From: Clostridia bacterium
GTDB taxonomy: Bacteria; Bacillota_A; Clostridia; Oscillospirales; CAG-272
Assembly: GCA_017542695.1 (NCBI GenBank)
Contig: JAFXWT010000250.1
Location: 1 to 18,305 of the forward strand
Direction of reading: 5' to 3'
Length of the DNA stretch: 18,305 nucleotides
Within the stretch, counting starts at the first letter, position 1. Each line of letters begins with the position of its first letter. The notes beneath the pieces are model-generated. The model did no database searches. It was not told where the DNA came from and was given only the letters and a program-made list of their open reading frames with translations. The position numbers and the translations under genes are program-made. Shown in pieces: positions 10,243-17,537 of this stretch.

Positions 10243-11040
10243 TTATGATGTCGATTTGGCTGCGATACAGATAACGTCAGTCTCGCGGTCGTTTGTAGTT
10301 TTTCCGTTAATATTTACTCGGAGAATAAAATATCTCACAAACGCTTCGCGCCTGATGCTTCCACGGATAGCATCGGATGTCTGCCAATAGATCGGTTCAG
10401 CGTATTTGTTGACGTTATTATACGAACCGTAAGTGTCGGTATGCATTGTGTTATCAGCCAATCCGTTCGGCGGATCGGGATCGTTGTTATTATCATTCAA
10501 AAATCTTCCCGCAATAGGTGAACTATTGCTCGAATCTATTGAATAATAATACGTCGACGGAGTTTCGCCGTGAGTAGTGTACGCAACGGCGCCGGGTGAC
10601 GTTTCGGTAGATTCCGTCGCGTAGAATATCTCGTATGTGAATTGGTTATTCGTCGTGTAGGCCAGCTGCAATTTGAACGATCCGATCGCCTTGCCGTAAA
10701 CGCAGAATACATAATCGTAATAGTCTATTCCCTCTTCATCGACGTCGATGCCGTCGAGATAAAGATATCTGACGTCTTCATATTCGTCCGTATCATCCGG
10801 ATCAACGGCAAAGTGAATATGTCCTGCGCCGATATAAAGTGACTGAGGCGAGGAAATAGGCGCGTACGCGGCGAGCTTTTTTTCTGTCATAAACCATGCC
10901 GCAACCGGAATAGATACTATAAGAATCATCGCCATGATGAACGCAATGATTGAAAAAATCTTTTTGATTTTCGCCGAGCGGTCGTCTTTTCCGCTTTCTT
11001 CGATATTCTTTTCCGTTCCGAGTATTTTGTTTTCTTCCAT
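10243..11040 (-). CDS. Membrane-anchored AWF-motif surface protein (265 aa)
   Basis: The ATG at 11040 is chosen because AGGAGG lies 6 bases upstream; a TTG-initiated extension to 11067 would contain that site inside the coding frame. Residues 1-27 are charged and cytoplasmic-looking. Residues 28-48 are a hydrophobic helix ending PVAAWFMTEKK, similar in position to the AWF motif of the upstream gene. A very acidic, Tyr-rich stretch follows at about 80-110 (for example DPDDTDEYEDV), then a Ser/Asn/Thr-rich region. No enzyme motif is recognised. It is the middle of three similarly built genes before the giant gene, 42 bases after the 325-aa gene and 20 before the 330-aa one. Probably an exported, anchored component of the same surface structure. 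The acidic patch could bind divalent cations, but that is speculation. Confidence 0.75.
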   Translation of the reverse strand: MEENKILGTEKNIEESGKDDRSAKIKKIFSIIAFIMAMILIVSIPVAAWFMTEKKLAAYAPISSPQSLYIGAGHIHFAVDPDDTDEYEDVRYLYLDGIDVDEEGIDYYDYVFCVYGKAIGSFKLQLAYTTNNQFTYEIFYATESTETSPGAVAYTTHGETPSTYYYSIDSSNSSPIAGRFLNDNNNDPDPPNGLADNTMHTDTYGSYNNVNKYAEPIYWQTSDAIRGSIRREAFVRYFILRVNINGKTTNDRETDVICIAAKSTS

Positions 11041-11082
11041 ACCGCGCCTCCTTTCCGTGATTTTCAATAAGTGAATCAGAAA

Positions 11083-12060
11083 TTATTCTATGTCAATATA
11101 AGCGATAATGTAACTTATGTTGTCTCCGATAAGCTGGTCGGCGTCGTTATATCCGTCGTCAAGCGCATCGGCATTTGTGCTTGTCAGGTTTTTTGCGAGG
11201 AAATAACTCTTGTTTGTATCATAACACGTGTAATCATCAAGATACGTTCTCATCGCCGTCGGATATTTGTTGTCCTGCGGAGAATCCGTCGTGCTGACGC
11301 TGTGGATTATATCGGAATATGTAAGAGGCCACTCCCAGTAAAGAACCACGGGATAGCAGTTCTCCTCGCCGCCGACAGTCTGCGGGTCGTGCTCGCTCGT
11401 ACTGTATGAGAAAGTGCCTTCGTCGATAAGACCGGAATACTTATATTCGTCAGGCGTAGATCCCGTTCTTCCGGTGAAGAAGAGCAAATGACCTTTGAGA
11501 TAGTTCAGGTATGTCTGATTGCTCACTTCCGTTATGATTTGGTTGTCCGAATTGTCATAATCGTTTGCAAATCCGCCGAGAGTAAGCGTAAAATCAATCG
11601 TTACACTCTCATCCGTCTGTACGTAAAACGTCAGCGTTCCGTATGAACCGGGGCGAAGAAACCTCTTGTTCTCGACGATTTCTTCGTTAAAAAGCTCGAA
11701 CGCGAGCGCGCCCGCCTCCGACGTTTTTGTCGCAACAAGGTCGTATCCGTCCGTACCGAGTCGTTCTTTCAGCCCGCTGATGTTCGTAAACTCTTCATAC
11801 TCGGGTTTGTCATATTCATTCGTGTTATTCTCAGGATGGTCGGGATCATACCATGTAGGTCTTTGAACAAGCAATTTGTAATTATCCGCATTAACCACCA
11901 CCCGCATGCCCGTTCCTCTGACGTTCGTGTTATGCGCAAACCACGCGACAGTCGTCACCGCGGAAACAATGAGCACCGTGCCGGACAGGATGATAAGGAT
12001 GATCCTGGTGATCATTTCCTTTTTTTCTTTAACGGTAAGTTCTTTTCCGAAAAGCTTCAT
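11083..12060 (-). CDS. Membrane-anchored AWF-motif surface protein (325 aa), first gene of surface operon
   Basis: The ATG at 12060 is chosen because AAAGGAG lies just upstream; the frame runs open to 12144 but would then cross the likely promoter. Residues 1-17 are basic, 18-37 hydrophobic, then TTVAWFAHNTNVRGTGM (36-52). The form AWF-x-x-N-x-x-V followed by G and a beta strand is a signal-anchor pattern I associate with many uncharacterised Clostridia surface proteins and, more loosely, with TasA-type SipW substrates. The rest is polar, beta-rich and Tyr/Asp-rich, including RFLRPGSYGTLTFYVQTD, where 'PGS.G.f.f.v' resembles the strand pattern of TasA/camelysin domains. It is first in the operon, with a promoter candidate just upstream. 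Likely a structural subunit of a surface fibre or an initiator of it. Family assignment is moderate. Confidence 0.75.
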   Translation of the reverse strand: MKLFGKELTVKEKKEMITRIILIILSGTVLIVSAVTTVAWFAHNTNVRGTGMRVVVNADNYKLLVQRPTWYDPDHPENNTNEYDKPEYEEFTNISGLKERLGTDGYDLVATKTSEAGALAFELFNEEIVENKRFLRPGSYGTLTFYVQTDESVTIDFTLTLGGFANDYDNSDNQIITEVSNQTYLNYLKGHLLFFTGRTGSTPDEYKYSGLIDEGTFSYSTSEHDPQTVGGEENCYPVVLYWEWPLTYSDIIHSVSTTDSPQDNKYPTAMRTYLDDYTCYDTNKSYFLAKNLTSTNADALDDGYNDADQLIGDNISYIIAYIDIE

Positions 12061-12125
12061 ATCCTGCTCCTTTCCGCCGATTTTCGACTTTCCGCGACAA
12101 AAAAATATAGTTTCGCACAATACTC

Positions 12126-12141
12126 GTATTATATATAATAC
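12126..12141. promoter_or_regulatory. Perfect 16-bp palindrome overlapping surface-operon -10
   Basis: GTATTATATATAATAC is a perfect inverted repeat with no spacer. It covers the putative -10 box of the minus-strand promoter. It could be a repressor operator, or simply an AT-rich coincidence around a -10 element. Confidence 0.4.
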
Positions 12142-12163
12142 CACTTTTATTCCGCTTTGTAAA
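12135..12163 (-). promoter_or_regulatory. Sigma-A-type promoter for the surface operon
   Basis: On the minus strand, TTTACA (12163-12158), a 17-base spacer ending in TGG, and TATTAT (12140-12135) form a good extended -10 promoter. Transcription would start near 12128, giving a leader of about 68 bases before the ATG at 12060. A second, weaker candidate lies further upstream: TTTACA at 12220-12215 with TATATA 18 bases on. The position before the first gene and the matches support the main call; it is untested. Confidence 0.55.
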
Positions 12164-12231
12164 GAGATTTCGCGCTTTTTTATAATAATCTATATATTAC
12201 AGTTAAAATCTCATTGTAAAAATTGTTTGTA

Positions 12232-12260
12232 TTGACAGAAAGTGTCGTATGTGGTATGAT
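12232..12260 (+). promoter_or_regulatory. Strong sigma-A-type promoter for the YgjP-like gene
   Basis: TTGACA (12232-12237), a 17-base spacer and TATGAT (12255-12260) match the housekeeping consensus closely, with a TGG extended -10. The spacer contains the short dyad GACA-gaaag-TGTC (12234-12246), which overlaps the -35 and could be an operator. The start codon at 12291 lies about 24 bases after the expected start of transcription, so the leader is short. Confidence 0.75.
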
Positions 12261-12290
12261 TTATATCAAAAAAAAACAAAGGACGAAAAA

Positions 12291-12833
12291 ATGATCAGGA
12301 TTATCCGTTCAAAAAGAAAAACGGTGTCAGTTGAAATAACGCGCAGCGCCGATATCGTCGTCCGCGCGCCCATTCCGATGAGCGACGCGGAGATACGCGC
12401 GTTCCTCGATTCAAAAAACGAGTGGATCGAAAAGCACGTCGCACTCGTAAAAAGCAAAAAAAGCGCCGAGGCGCCTTGCTTTTCGCAAAACGAGCTTCGC
12501 GCGTTTGCCAAAAATCTGAAACCGGCGCTGCTCCGCTCGGTCGCGCATTACGCAAAGATCATCGGCGTTAATTACGGCAGGATAACGATACGCGCACAGC
12601 GCACGCGCTGGGGCAGCTGTTCTCAAAAAGGAAATCTGAATTTCAACTGCCTGCTTTCTCTTGCGCCGAGCGACGTTCTCGATTACGTTGTCATTCACGA
12701 GCTGTGCCATCTGAGACACATGGATCACTCGAAAAAGTTCTGGGCGGACGTTGAAAAATACTGTCCGGAACACAAAAGCGCGAAGGCGTGGCTTAAAGCC
12801 GACGGCTCGGCGCTGATAGATCGAATAAAATGA
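12291..12833 (+). CDS. YgjP/DUF45-type metallopeptidase-like protein
   Basis: This 180-aa protein carries the family hallmarks: TRWGSCSQKGNLNFN at about 105-119 and the zinc site HELCHLRHMDHS at 136-147. His136, Glu137, His140 and His146 are the expected metal and catalytic residues. The N-terminal 50 residues show the usual small beta fold with 'SKRKTVSVEI', and length is near the shorter family members. The ATG at 12291 is chosen because AAAGGA lies about 7 bases upstream; an extension to 12249 would overlap the -10 region. Proteins of this family are annotated as M48-like metal-dependent hydrolases; the E. coli member has been linked to nucleotide hydrolysis, but no substrate can be inferred here. 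It is monocistronic with its own promoter and terminator, and has no evident link to either operon. Confidence 0.9.
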   Translation: MIRIIRSKRKTVSVEITRSADIVVRAPIPMSDAEIRAFLDSKNEWIEKHVALVKSKKSAEAPCFSQNELRAFAKNLKPALLRSVAHYAKIIGVNYGRITIRAQRTRWGSCSQKGNLNFNCLLSLAPSDVLDYVVIHELCHLRHMDHSKKFWADVEKYCPEHKSAKAWLKADGSALIDRIK

Positions 12834-12860
12834 AAATCGCGCCTCGCGGCGCGATTTTTT
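12833..12860. terminator. Bidirectional intrinsic terminator
   Basis: AAAATCGCGCC, loop TCGC, GGCGCGATTTTTT form an 11-bp stem directly after the YgjP-like stop codon. On the plus strand a T-run follows. On the minus strand the T-rich sequence TTTTCATTTTA follows, just past the pduL stop at 12860. It can therefore end transcripts of both converging genes. Confidence 0.85.
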
Positions 12861-13534
12861 CAATTTTTCTTGATAAGTTTGACTTTTGCTCCGTTGCCGA
12901 TCCCGCAGGCGTTCGCGTCGTCGGTGTCAAGGTGCATTTCAAGTTTGAATTTATCGGAAACTCTTATCTGCACGTCGTAAAGGAGCGTCCGCTTTCCGTC
13001 GCCGACGGTCATGACGGAAACGTAGTCGCCGTCTTTGACGCCGTATTTCACGCCGTCTTCAATGCTCATGTGGATGTGACGGTTGGCGAGGATGCATCCC
13101 TCGGTGAGATTGACTATTCCCTTCGGCCCTATTATCGTTATCGGAGCGGAACCCGCAAGGTCGCCCGATTCGCGCACGGGTGGCTTGACCTTCAGCGTAA
13201 AGCTTTCGGTTTTCGATATCTCGACCTGCGACGCCCGGCGTAGCGGACCGAGCACGCGCACGCCCTCGATGGCGCGGAGCGACGGCCCGATTATCGTGAG
13301 TTGCTCCTTGCACGCATACTGCCCCGGCTGAGAGAGATCCTTGAGCGGCGTGAGCTCGTATCCCGCGCCGAAAAGAATGTCGAGGTGTTCGCGCGTCAGG
13401 TGGATATGTCTGTTCGACACGCCGACAGGGATGTCGCCGTCAAAATCCGACGGCGCGGAAGGCGCGTTTCCGCCGTTGACCGAGGCAACGACACGGCTGA
13501 CTATCTCCGAGATCGTTTTTGCATCGTATTCCAT
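12860..13534 (-). CDS. pduL: PduL-type phosphate propanoyltransferase (phosphotransacylase)
   Basis: A 224-aa protein that would convert acyl-CoA plus phosphate to acyl-phosphate and recycle CoA inside a microcompartment. It has the two PduL half-domains. VSNRHIHLT (39-47) supplies His43 and His45, LANRHIHMS (149-157) supplies His153 and His155, and His201 in LEMHLDTDDANACG fits the remaining zinc ligand. An acidic ligand near Glu110 is plausible. The ATG at 13534 is chosen for the GAGGAGGA site just upstream; the frame is open further but runs back into the aldehyde dehydrogenase gene. Residues 4-19 (DAKTISEIVSRVVASV) look like an amphipathic encapsulation helix, separated by a Gly/Ala/Pro linker from the catalytic part, as in compartment-bound PduL. 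It is last in the operon, 10 bases after the dehydrogenase gene. Confidence 0.95.
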   Translation of the reverse strand: MEYDAKTISEIVSRVVASVNGGNAPSAPSDFDGDIPVGVSNRHIHLTREHLDILFGAGYELTPLKDLSQPGQYACKEQLTIIGPSLRAIEGVRVLGPLRRASQVEISKTESFTLKVKPPVRESGDLAGSAPITIIGPKGIVNLTEGCILANRHIHMSIEDGVKYGVKDGDYVSVMTVGDGKRTLLYDVQIRVSDKFKLEMHLDTDDANACGIGNGAKVKLIKKN

Positions 13535-13544
13535 TTCGTCCTCC

Positions 13545-14993
13545 TCAAATAATCCTGAAGCTGTCCGCCATAACGCAGCGGCGCTGGCGCGTGAATGAGC
13601 GCGCGGATGTGATGCCCTCGCCCGTCGGGCCGGCGATCGTGAACGTCGTGTGACCTTCTCCGCCAAAGCCGATGCCGGCGTAAGACGGCGCGTTCTTGAC
13701 GAATATCGTCGTTTCGACCGCTCTTGCAAAACGCGAGAGATTGTCTATGTTTTTGGAGTGCATGTGCGCCGAGTGGCGACGACCTGCCTCGGCCTTGCAG
13801 GCAAGGTCGATAGCTTCGTCGATGTTCTTGACGCGCACGATGCCGAGTATCGGCATCATCAGCTCTTCCTGAACGAACGGATGCTCAAACGGCACCTCCG
13901 CTATGATACAGCGGATGTCTTTTCCGACGCTGACGCCGATCTTGGCAAGAAGCACGTCGGCGTCTCTGCCGACGCATTCGCGGTTGACTGTCTTGACGGT
14001 CGAGCCGTCTTTTTTCGTCTTTTCGACGAGGACGATCTTCGCAAGCTCGTCCGCCTGCGCCTTTGTTATCTGATATGAGCCAGCGCGCTTCATTCCCGCA
14101 ATGAGCTCGTCCGTAATATTGTCGAACGAGAACACTTCTTTTTCTGCGATGCACGGCAGATTGTTGTCGAACGTGCAACCGTCGATAATGTCTTTGGCGG
14201 CCTTCTGAATGTCAGCTGTGTCGTCGACAATGACAGGAGGATTTCCCGCGCCCGCGCCGATCGCTTTCTTGCCCGACGAGAGCACGGCTTTAACGACGCC
14301 GGGGCCGCCTGTACAGACAAGAAGTTTAATAAGCGGATGAGACTGCATTATCGCAGCGCTCTCCATAGTCGGCTTTTTCATGGAGCAGACGAGGACGTCT
14401 GGACCGCCTGCCGCGCGGCAGGCGCGGTTTACAAGGTCAACGGCGTAGTTCGACGTCGCAATAGCGCCGGGGTGAGGGTTGAACACCACTCCGTTGCCCG
14501 CTGCGATCATTCCTATCGAGTTGCATATTACCGTTTCGCTCGGGTTGGTAGACGGCGTGATCGCTCCGACAACGCCGAACGGAGCCATTTCGATAAGAGT
14601 CAGCCCGTTATCGCCCGTTTTCGCGGTCGAAACGATGTCCTCGGTGCCGGGAGTCTTGTCGGCGACAAGAATGTGTTTCAGTCTCTTGTGCTCCACTCTG
14701 CCCATGCCCGTCTCCGCGACGCCTATCTGCGCCATTACTGCGGCTTCCTCACGAGTGAGTTTGCGTATTTCGGTGATTATTTTCTCGCGCTCCTCGACGC
14801 TCATCGCGCGCACCGCCTTGTAGCCGCGGTTTGCCGCCTCGATGGCTTCGTTCATGTCTTCGTAAATGCCAATGAATTTTCTGCCGCCGTACTGAGTACT
14901 GTCCCAATTATTTTCGGCGGGCTTCATATTCTGCATCTGTCCGAGGACCTTTTTGACAATGTCCTTTATTTCATTTTCAGTCATTTGAGCCAT
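13545..14993 (-). CDS. CoA-acylating aldehyde dehydrogenase (EutE/PduP family)
   Basis: A 482-aa NAD-dependent enzyme that oxidises an aldehyde (acetaldehyde or propanal type) to acyl-CoA. The catalytic cysteine is Cys281 in FDNNLPCIAEKEV. Other family signatures are TPSTNPSETVICNSIGMIAAGN near 147-168 (written here over the conserved core), the glycine-rich CTGGPGVVKA near 227-236 and the C-terminal TSARSFTRQRRC. The ATG at 14993 is chosen for GAGGTAA about 7 bases upstream; Met4 is an in-frame alternative. Residues 4-20 (MTENEIKDIVKKVLGQM) form an amphipathic helix followed by a polar linker, the layout of a compartment-targeting peptide in PduP/EutE. It lies between acetate kinase (9-base gap) and pduL. 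EutE and PduP cannot be told apart from sequence alone, so no symbol is given. Confidence 0.95.
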   Translation of the reverse strand: MAQMTENEIKDIVKKVLGQMQNMKPAENNWDSTQYGGRKFIGIYEDMNEAIEAANRGYKAVRAMSVEEREKIITEIRKLTREEAAVMAQIGVAETGMGRVEHKRLKHILVADKTPGTEDIVSTAKTGDNGLTLIEMAPFGVVGAITPSTNPSETVICNSIGMIAAGNGVVFNPHPGAIATSNYAVDLVNRACRAAGGPDVLVCSMKKPTMESAAIMQSHPLIKLLVCTGGPGVVKAVLSSGKKAIGAGAGNPPVIVDDTADIQKAAKDIIDGCTFDNNLPCIAEKEVFSFDNITDELIAGMKRAGSYQITKAQADELAKIVLVEKTKKDGSTVKTVNRECVGRDADVLLAKIGVSVGKDIRCIIAEVPFEHPFVQEELMMPILGIVRVKNIDEAIDLACKAEAGRRHSAHMHSKNIDNLSRFARAVETTIFVKNAPSYAGIGFGGEGHTTFTIAGPTGEGITSARSFTRQRRCVMADSFRII

Positions 14994-15002
14994 GATATTA
15001 CC

Positions 15003-16199
15003 TCACTTACACAGGCGCTCCGTGTCGAGCGCAATCATATATTCTTCGTCGGTCGGGATGATCCAGACCTTGACTTTCGAGTTCTTGCCCGTGATGTCGA
15101 AAGGCACTCCGCGGGTGAAGTTTTCATTTCTTTCCTCGTCTATCTCGATGCCGAGCGCCTGCATATTTTCGCAGACCATGCGGCGAATCTCGCATTGGTT
15201 CTCGCCGATGCCCGCCGTGAACACAAGCACGTCGAGCCCGTTCAGCTCGGCAACGTACGAGCCAATCACCTTTTTAATGCCGTTGGCGAGCATTTTCAGC
15301 GCGAGCGTCGCGCGCTCGTTGCCTTCTTTCGACGCCGCGAGACAGTTGCGGAAATCGTTGGAAAGTCCCGTCACGCCGAGAAGTCCCGATTTTTTGTTCA
15401 GCACATCCGCCATTTCGTCGGGTGAAAGGTCGTGCTTTTTCATGATGAACGGAATTATCGTCGGGTCGATGGAGCCGCTTCGCGTTCCCATCGGGATGCC
15501 CTCTTGAGGAGTGAATCCCATCGACGTGTCGATCGCTTTGCCGCCGTCGACCGCAGTGATCGACGAGCCGTTGCCGAGATGGCACGTTATCATTTTGAGG
15601 TTTTTAATATCCTCGCCGAGCGTCTCGGCTGTCTTGCCCGCGACGTATCTGTGCGATGTTCCGTGGAAGCCGTAGCGGCGCACACCGTCCTCGGTGTAGT
15701 ATTCATACGGAAGCGCGTAAATGTATCTGTAATCCTCGATTTCCGCGTAGAATGACGTATCGAAAACGGCCGCCTGAGGCGTTTTCAGAAGGAGTCTCAG
15801 GCACGCGCGCATTCCCTTGATAGCCGGGGGGCCGTGGAGCGGATTTATCGGGACGATCGTTTCGAGGTAGTTGATGAGTTCGATATCGACTCGCGACGAT
15901 TTTTTGTATTTCTCGCCGCCGTGCGCGACTCTGTGGCCGACGGCGTCTATCTCGTCGATGGATGAAATCACGCCATGTTCCTTGTCTGTCAAAAGACCGA
16001 AAACTATTTCAAGAGCGCGGTCGTGCGACGGGAGATCCACTTCTGTTGTGTAATTGTCCCTGCCCGGCACCTTGTGTGTGACCGAGCCGCCCGCGCCTAT
16101 CCTTTCGCACCCGCCCTTTGCGAGCACTTTTCCGCTTTCCATATCGAAAAGCTGATATTTCAGCGACGACGATCCCGAATTGATAACGAGTATTTTCAT
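15003..16199 (-). CDS. ackA: Acetate (or propionate) kinase
   Basis: A 398-aa ASKHA-fold kinase that transfers phosphate from acyl-phosphate to ADP, yielding ATP. Visible signatures are VINSGSSSLKY at the start (Asn7), VGHRVAHGG (Arg90), VFDTSFYAEI (Asp147), YGFHGTSHRYVA (His179), the GNGSS phosphate loop near 209-213 and MGTRSGSIDP (Arg240). A C-terminal Glu near 385 in PTDEEY completes the site. These match the residues known from characterised acetate kinases almost number for number. The start at 16199 follows AAAGGAG. It has no extra N-terminal helix, unlike its neighbours, so it may act outside the shell. Inside the BMC operon it probably plays the PduW-like role, taking the acyl-phosphate from PduL; whether acetate or propionate is preferred is unknown. 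Confidence 0.97.
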   Translation of the reverse strand: MKILVINSGSSSLKYQLFDMESGKVLAKGGCERIGAGGSVTHKVPGRDNYTTEVDLPSHDRALEIVFGLLTDKEHGVISSIDEIDAVGHRVAHGGEKYKKSSRVDIELINYLETIVPINPLHGPPAIKGMRACLRLLLKTPQAAVFDTSFYAEIEDYRYIYALPYEYYTEDGVRRYGFHGTSHRYVAGKTAETLGEDIKNLKMITCHLGNGSSITAVDGGKAIDTSMGFTPQEGIPMGTRSGSIDPTIIPFIMKKHDLSPDEMADVLNKKSGLLGVTGLSNDFRNCLAASKEGNERATLALKMLANGIKKVIGSYVAELNGLDVLVFTAGIGENQCEIRRMVCENMQALGIEIDEERNENFTRGVPFDITGKNSKVKVWIIPTDEEYMIALDTERLCK

Positions 16200-16209
16200 G
16201 CTGTCTCCT

Positions 16210-16968
16210 TTAATATATCAGTTTTACGCCGTTTTCGGCAAGGCGGTTCTGCCACTGCTCGCTCGGCGCTTTGTCCGTAACTATAATGTCCGCGTCGCTT
16301 ATGTCGCAGACCTTGATGAACGATATCTTGTCGAATTTCGTGCTGTCGAGCGCGAGCACCTTTTTGTCAGCCGACGAGAACATCGCCTGTTTCATCTGCG
16401 AATCCTTTTCGTTCGAGTCGGTGATGCCCATTTTCTCATCTATGCCTTTTGCTGAGCAAATGCACATGTCGACGTGATACCCCCTGACCATTTTTTCCGC
16501 TGCAGCGCCGACCGTCGAGAACGATCCCTCTTTAAGAGTGCCGCCCGTGGACAGCACAGTCCAGCCCGTTTTGTCGGCGAGTTCAAGGAGTATTTCGACG
16601 GAATTTGTGATGACCGTTATGTTTTTTTTGTTTTTGATCTTGCGCGTAACGTAGATCGCCGTGCTCGAAGCGTCGAGCATTATCCGATCTCCGTCGTTTA
16701 TCATCGCGGCAACCTTTTCGGCTATGTTCTGTTTCAGTTCGACGTTGAAGCGCTTGCGAACGTTATACGGAAGGTCGCTGCTCGGCGACACGTTCGATAC
16801 GGCGCCGCCGTACGTCTTTGTTGCGAGCCCCTCGCGCGACAGCTTTTCGATGTCGCGGCGTATCGTCTCCTCCGTAACGCCGAATTTCTGGCTCAGCTCG
16901 GAAACTACTACCTTTCCCTCCGCGCCGAGTGCCGCGAGGATGGCGCTCCGTCTTTCTATTGCGAACAT
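16210..16968 (-). CDS. DeoR/GlpR-family transcriptional regulator
   Basis: A 252-aa regulator. The N-terminal helix-turn-helix (about 6-55) shows VVVSELSQKFGVTEETIRRDI, written across the family's DeoR signature, followed by the YGGAV hinge. The C-terminal sugar-phosphate sensor domain (about 75-232) shows the usual loops: LDASSTAIY (98-106), ITNSVEILL, LSTGGTLKEG, AKGIDEKMG and LDSTKFDK. In this family a phosphorylated sugar or intermediate binds these loops and releases DNA. Start at 16968 follows GGAGG. It sits mid-operon, 16 bases after the shell gene and 10 before ackA, with no room for its own promoter, so it is probably co-transcribed with its targets. Such a regulator in a BMC operon hints at a sugar-derived substrate, for example fuculose or rhamnulose phosphate; that is inference. 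Confidence 0.95.
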   Translation of the reverse strand: MFAIERRSAILAALGAEGKVVVSELSQKFGVTEETIRRDIEKLSREGLATKTYGGAVSNVSPSSDLPYNVRKRFNVELKQNIAEKVAAMINDGDRIMLDASSTAIYVTRKIKNKKNITVITNSVEILLELADKTGWTVLSTGGTLKEGSFSTVGAAAEKMVRGYHVDMCICSAKGIDEKMGITDSNEKDSQMKQAMFSSADKKVLALDSTKFDKISFIKVCDISDADIIVTDKAPSEQWQNRLAENGVKLIY

Positions 16969-16984
16969 TTTGACCTCCGTGATC

Positions 16985-17533
16985 TTACAGTATTTTCTCC
17001 CACATTTTTCTGTCGGGGCCGGCGATGACGGAGCTGTCGAGGAACATTCCGTCCTCTCCCGCTTCTACTTTCGCCTTTTCTATCGCCGCGCTGACCGCCG
17101 CGACCTCGCCCGTGAGGAGTAAATAGGATTTACCGCACATTCCGCGCGCCAGACGGAGCTCGATGAGCTGTACGTCGGCGGTCTTTGCCGCCGTATCGGC
17201 GGCAACTATCGCCGCGGCGACGGAATACGTTTCGAGTATGCCGAGTGATTTCGGGTCTTTGACGTTCGTCGTGCCCCAGATCGCCTCGAAGATCGACTCA
17301 TGCGGGTTGCCGAGAACAAAATTGTCGATCAGCTGATCGGGAAACGCCGCGCTTGCAGTGTCGACAGCGGCGCGCACCGCAGCGAGTTCGCCCTCGACGA
17401 GCACGAAGTACTTGCCGGGGCAGACCGTCTCCGCTTGTATTATATCGACCTCCGCGGTTTTGACCATAAGGTCGGCGGCGGTGATGCCGGAGGACACCGT
17501 TTTGTATTCAATAAGTCCGAGTGCTTTTCCCAC
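16985..17533 (-). CDS. pduT: PduT-like tandem BMC shell protein with Cys38 pore
   Basis: A 182-aa protein of two BMC domains (about 4-85 and 97-180; ALGLIEYKTVSSG and SLGILETYSVAAA begin them), the size and layout of trimeric BMC-T shell proteins. The pore loop of the first domain is TVCPGKYF, with Cys38 at the same place as the cysteine that binds a central [4Fe-4S] cluster in PduT. The second pore loop is RGMCGKSY, adding Cys133. Known from PduT: three Cys38 side chains hold the cluster at the pore, giving electron transfer through the shell. The start at 17533 is supported by a GGAGG-type site (GTAAGGAGGTAAAACC upstream). The neighbour upstream, 4 bases away, is a PduS-like Fe-S protein, the expected redox partner. 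High confidence in family, fair in cluster binding. Confidence 0.93.
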   Translation of the reverse strand: MGKALGLIEYKTVSSGITAADLMVKTAEVDIIQAETVCPGKYFVLVEGELAAVRAAVDTASAAFPDQLIDNFVLGNPHESIFEAIWGTTNVKDPKSLGILETYSVAAAIVAADTAAKTADVQLIELRLARGMCGKSYLLLTGEVAAVSAAIEKAKVEAGEDGMFLDSSVIAGPDRKMWEKIL

Positions 17534-17537
17534 GGTT

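Larger units (their letters stand above)
12061..12290. other. Divergent intergenic region
   Basis: This 230-base AT-rich region separates the divergent surface operon and YgjP-like gene. Besides the promoters and palindrome listed, it holds a loose inverted repeat TTACA-N13-TGTAA (12197-12219). No open reading frame of note or structured RNA family is recognised. Confidence 0.6.

Noticed and set aside
12478..12863. Minus-strand open frames over the YgjP-like gene
   Set aside because: They are antisense to a gene with intact zinc motifs, promoter and terminator, and are Arg/Phe-rich shadows.
14337..15425. Plus-strand frame of 362 codons
   Set aside because: It is antisense to the clearly recognised aldehyde dehydrogenase and acetate kinase genes and matches no family.
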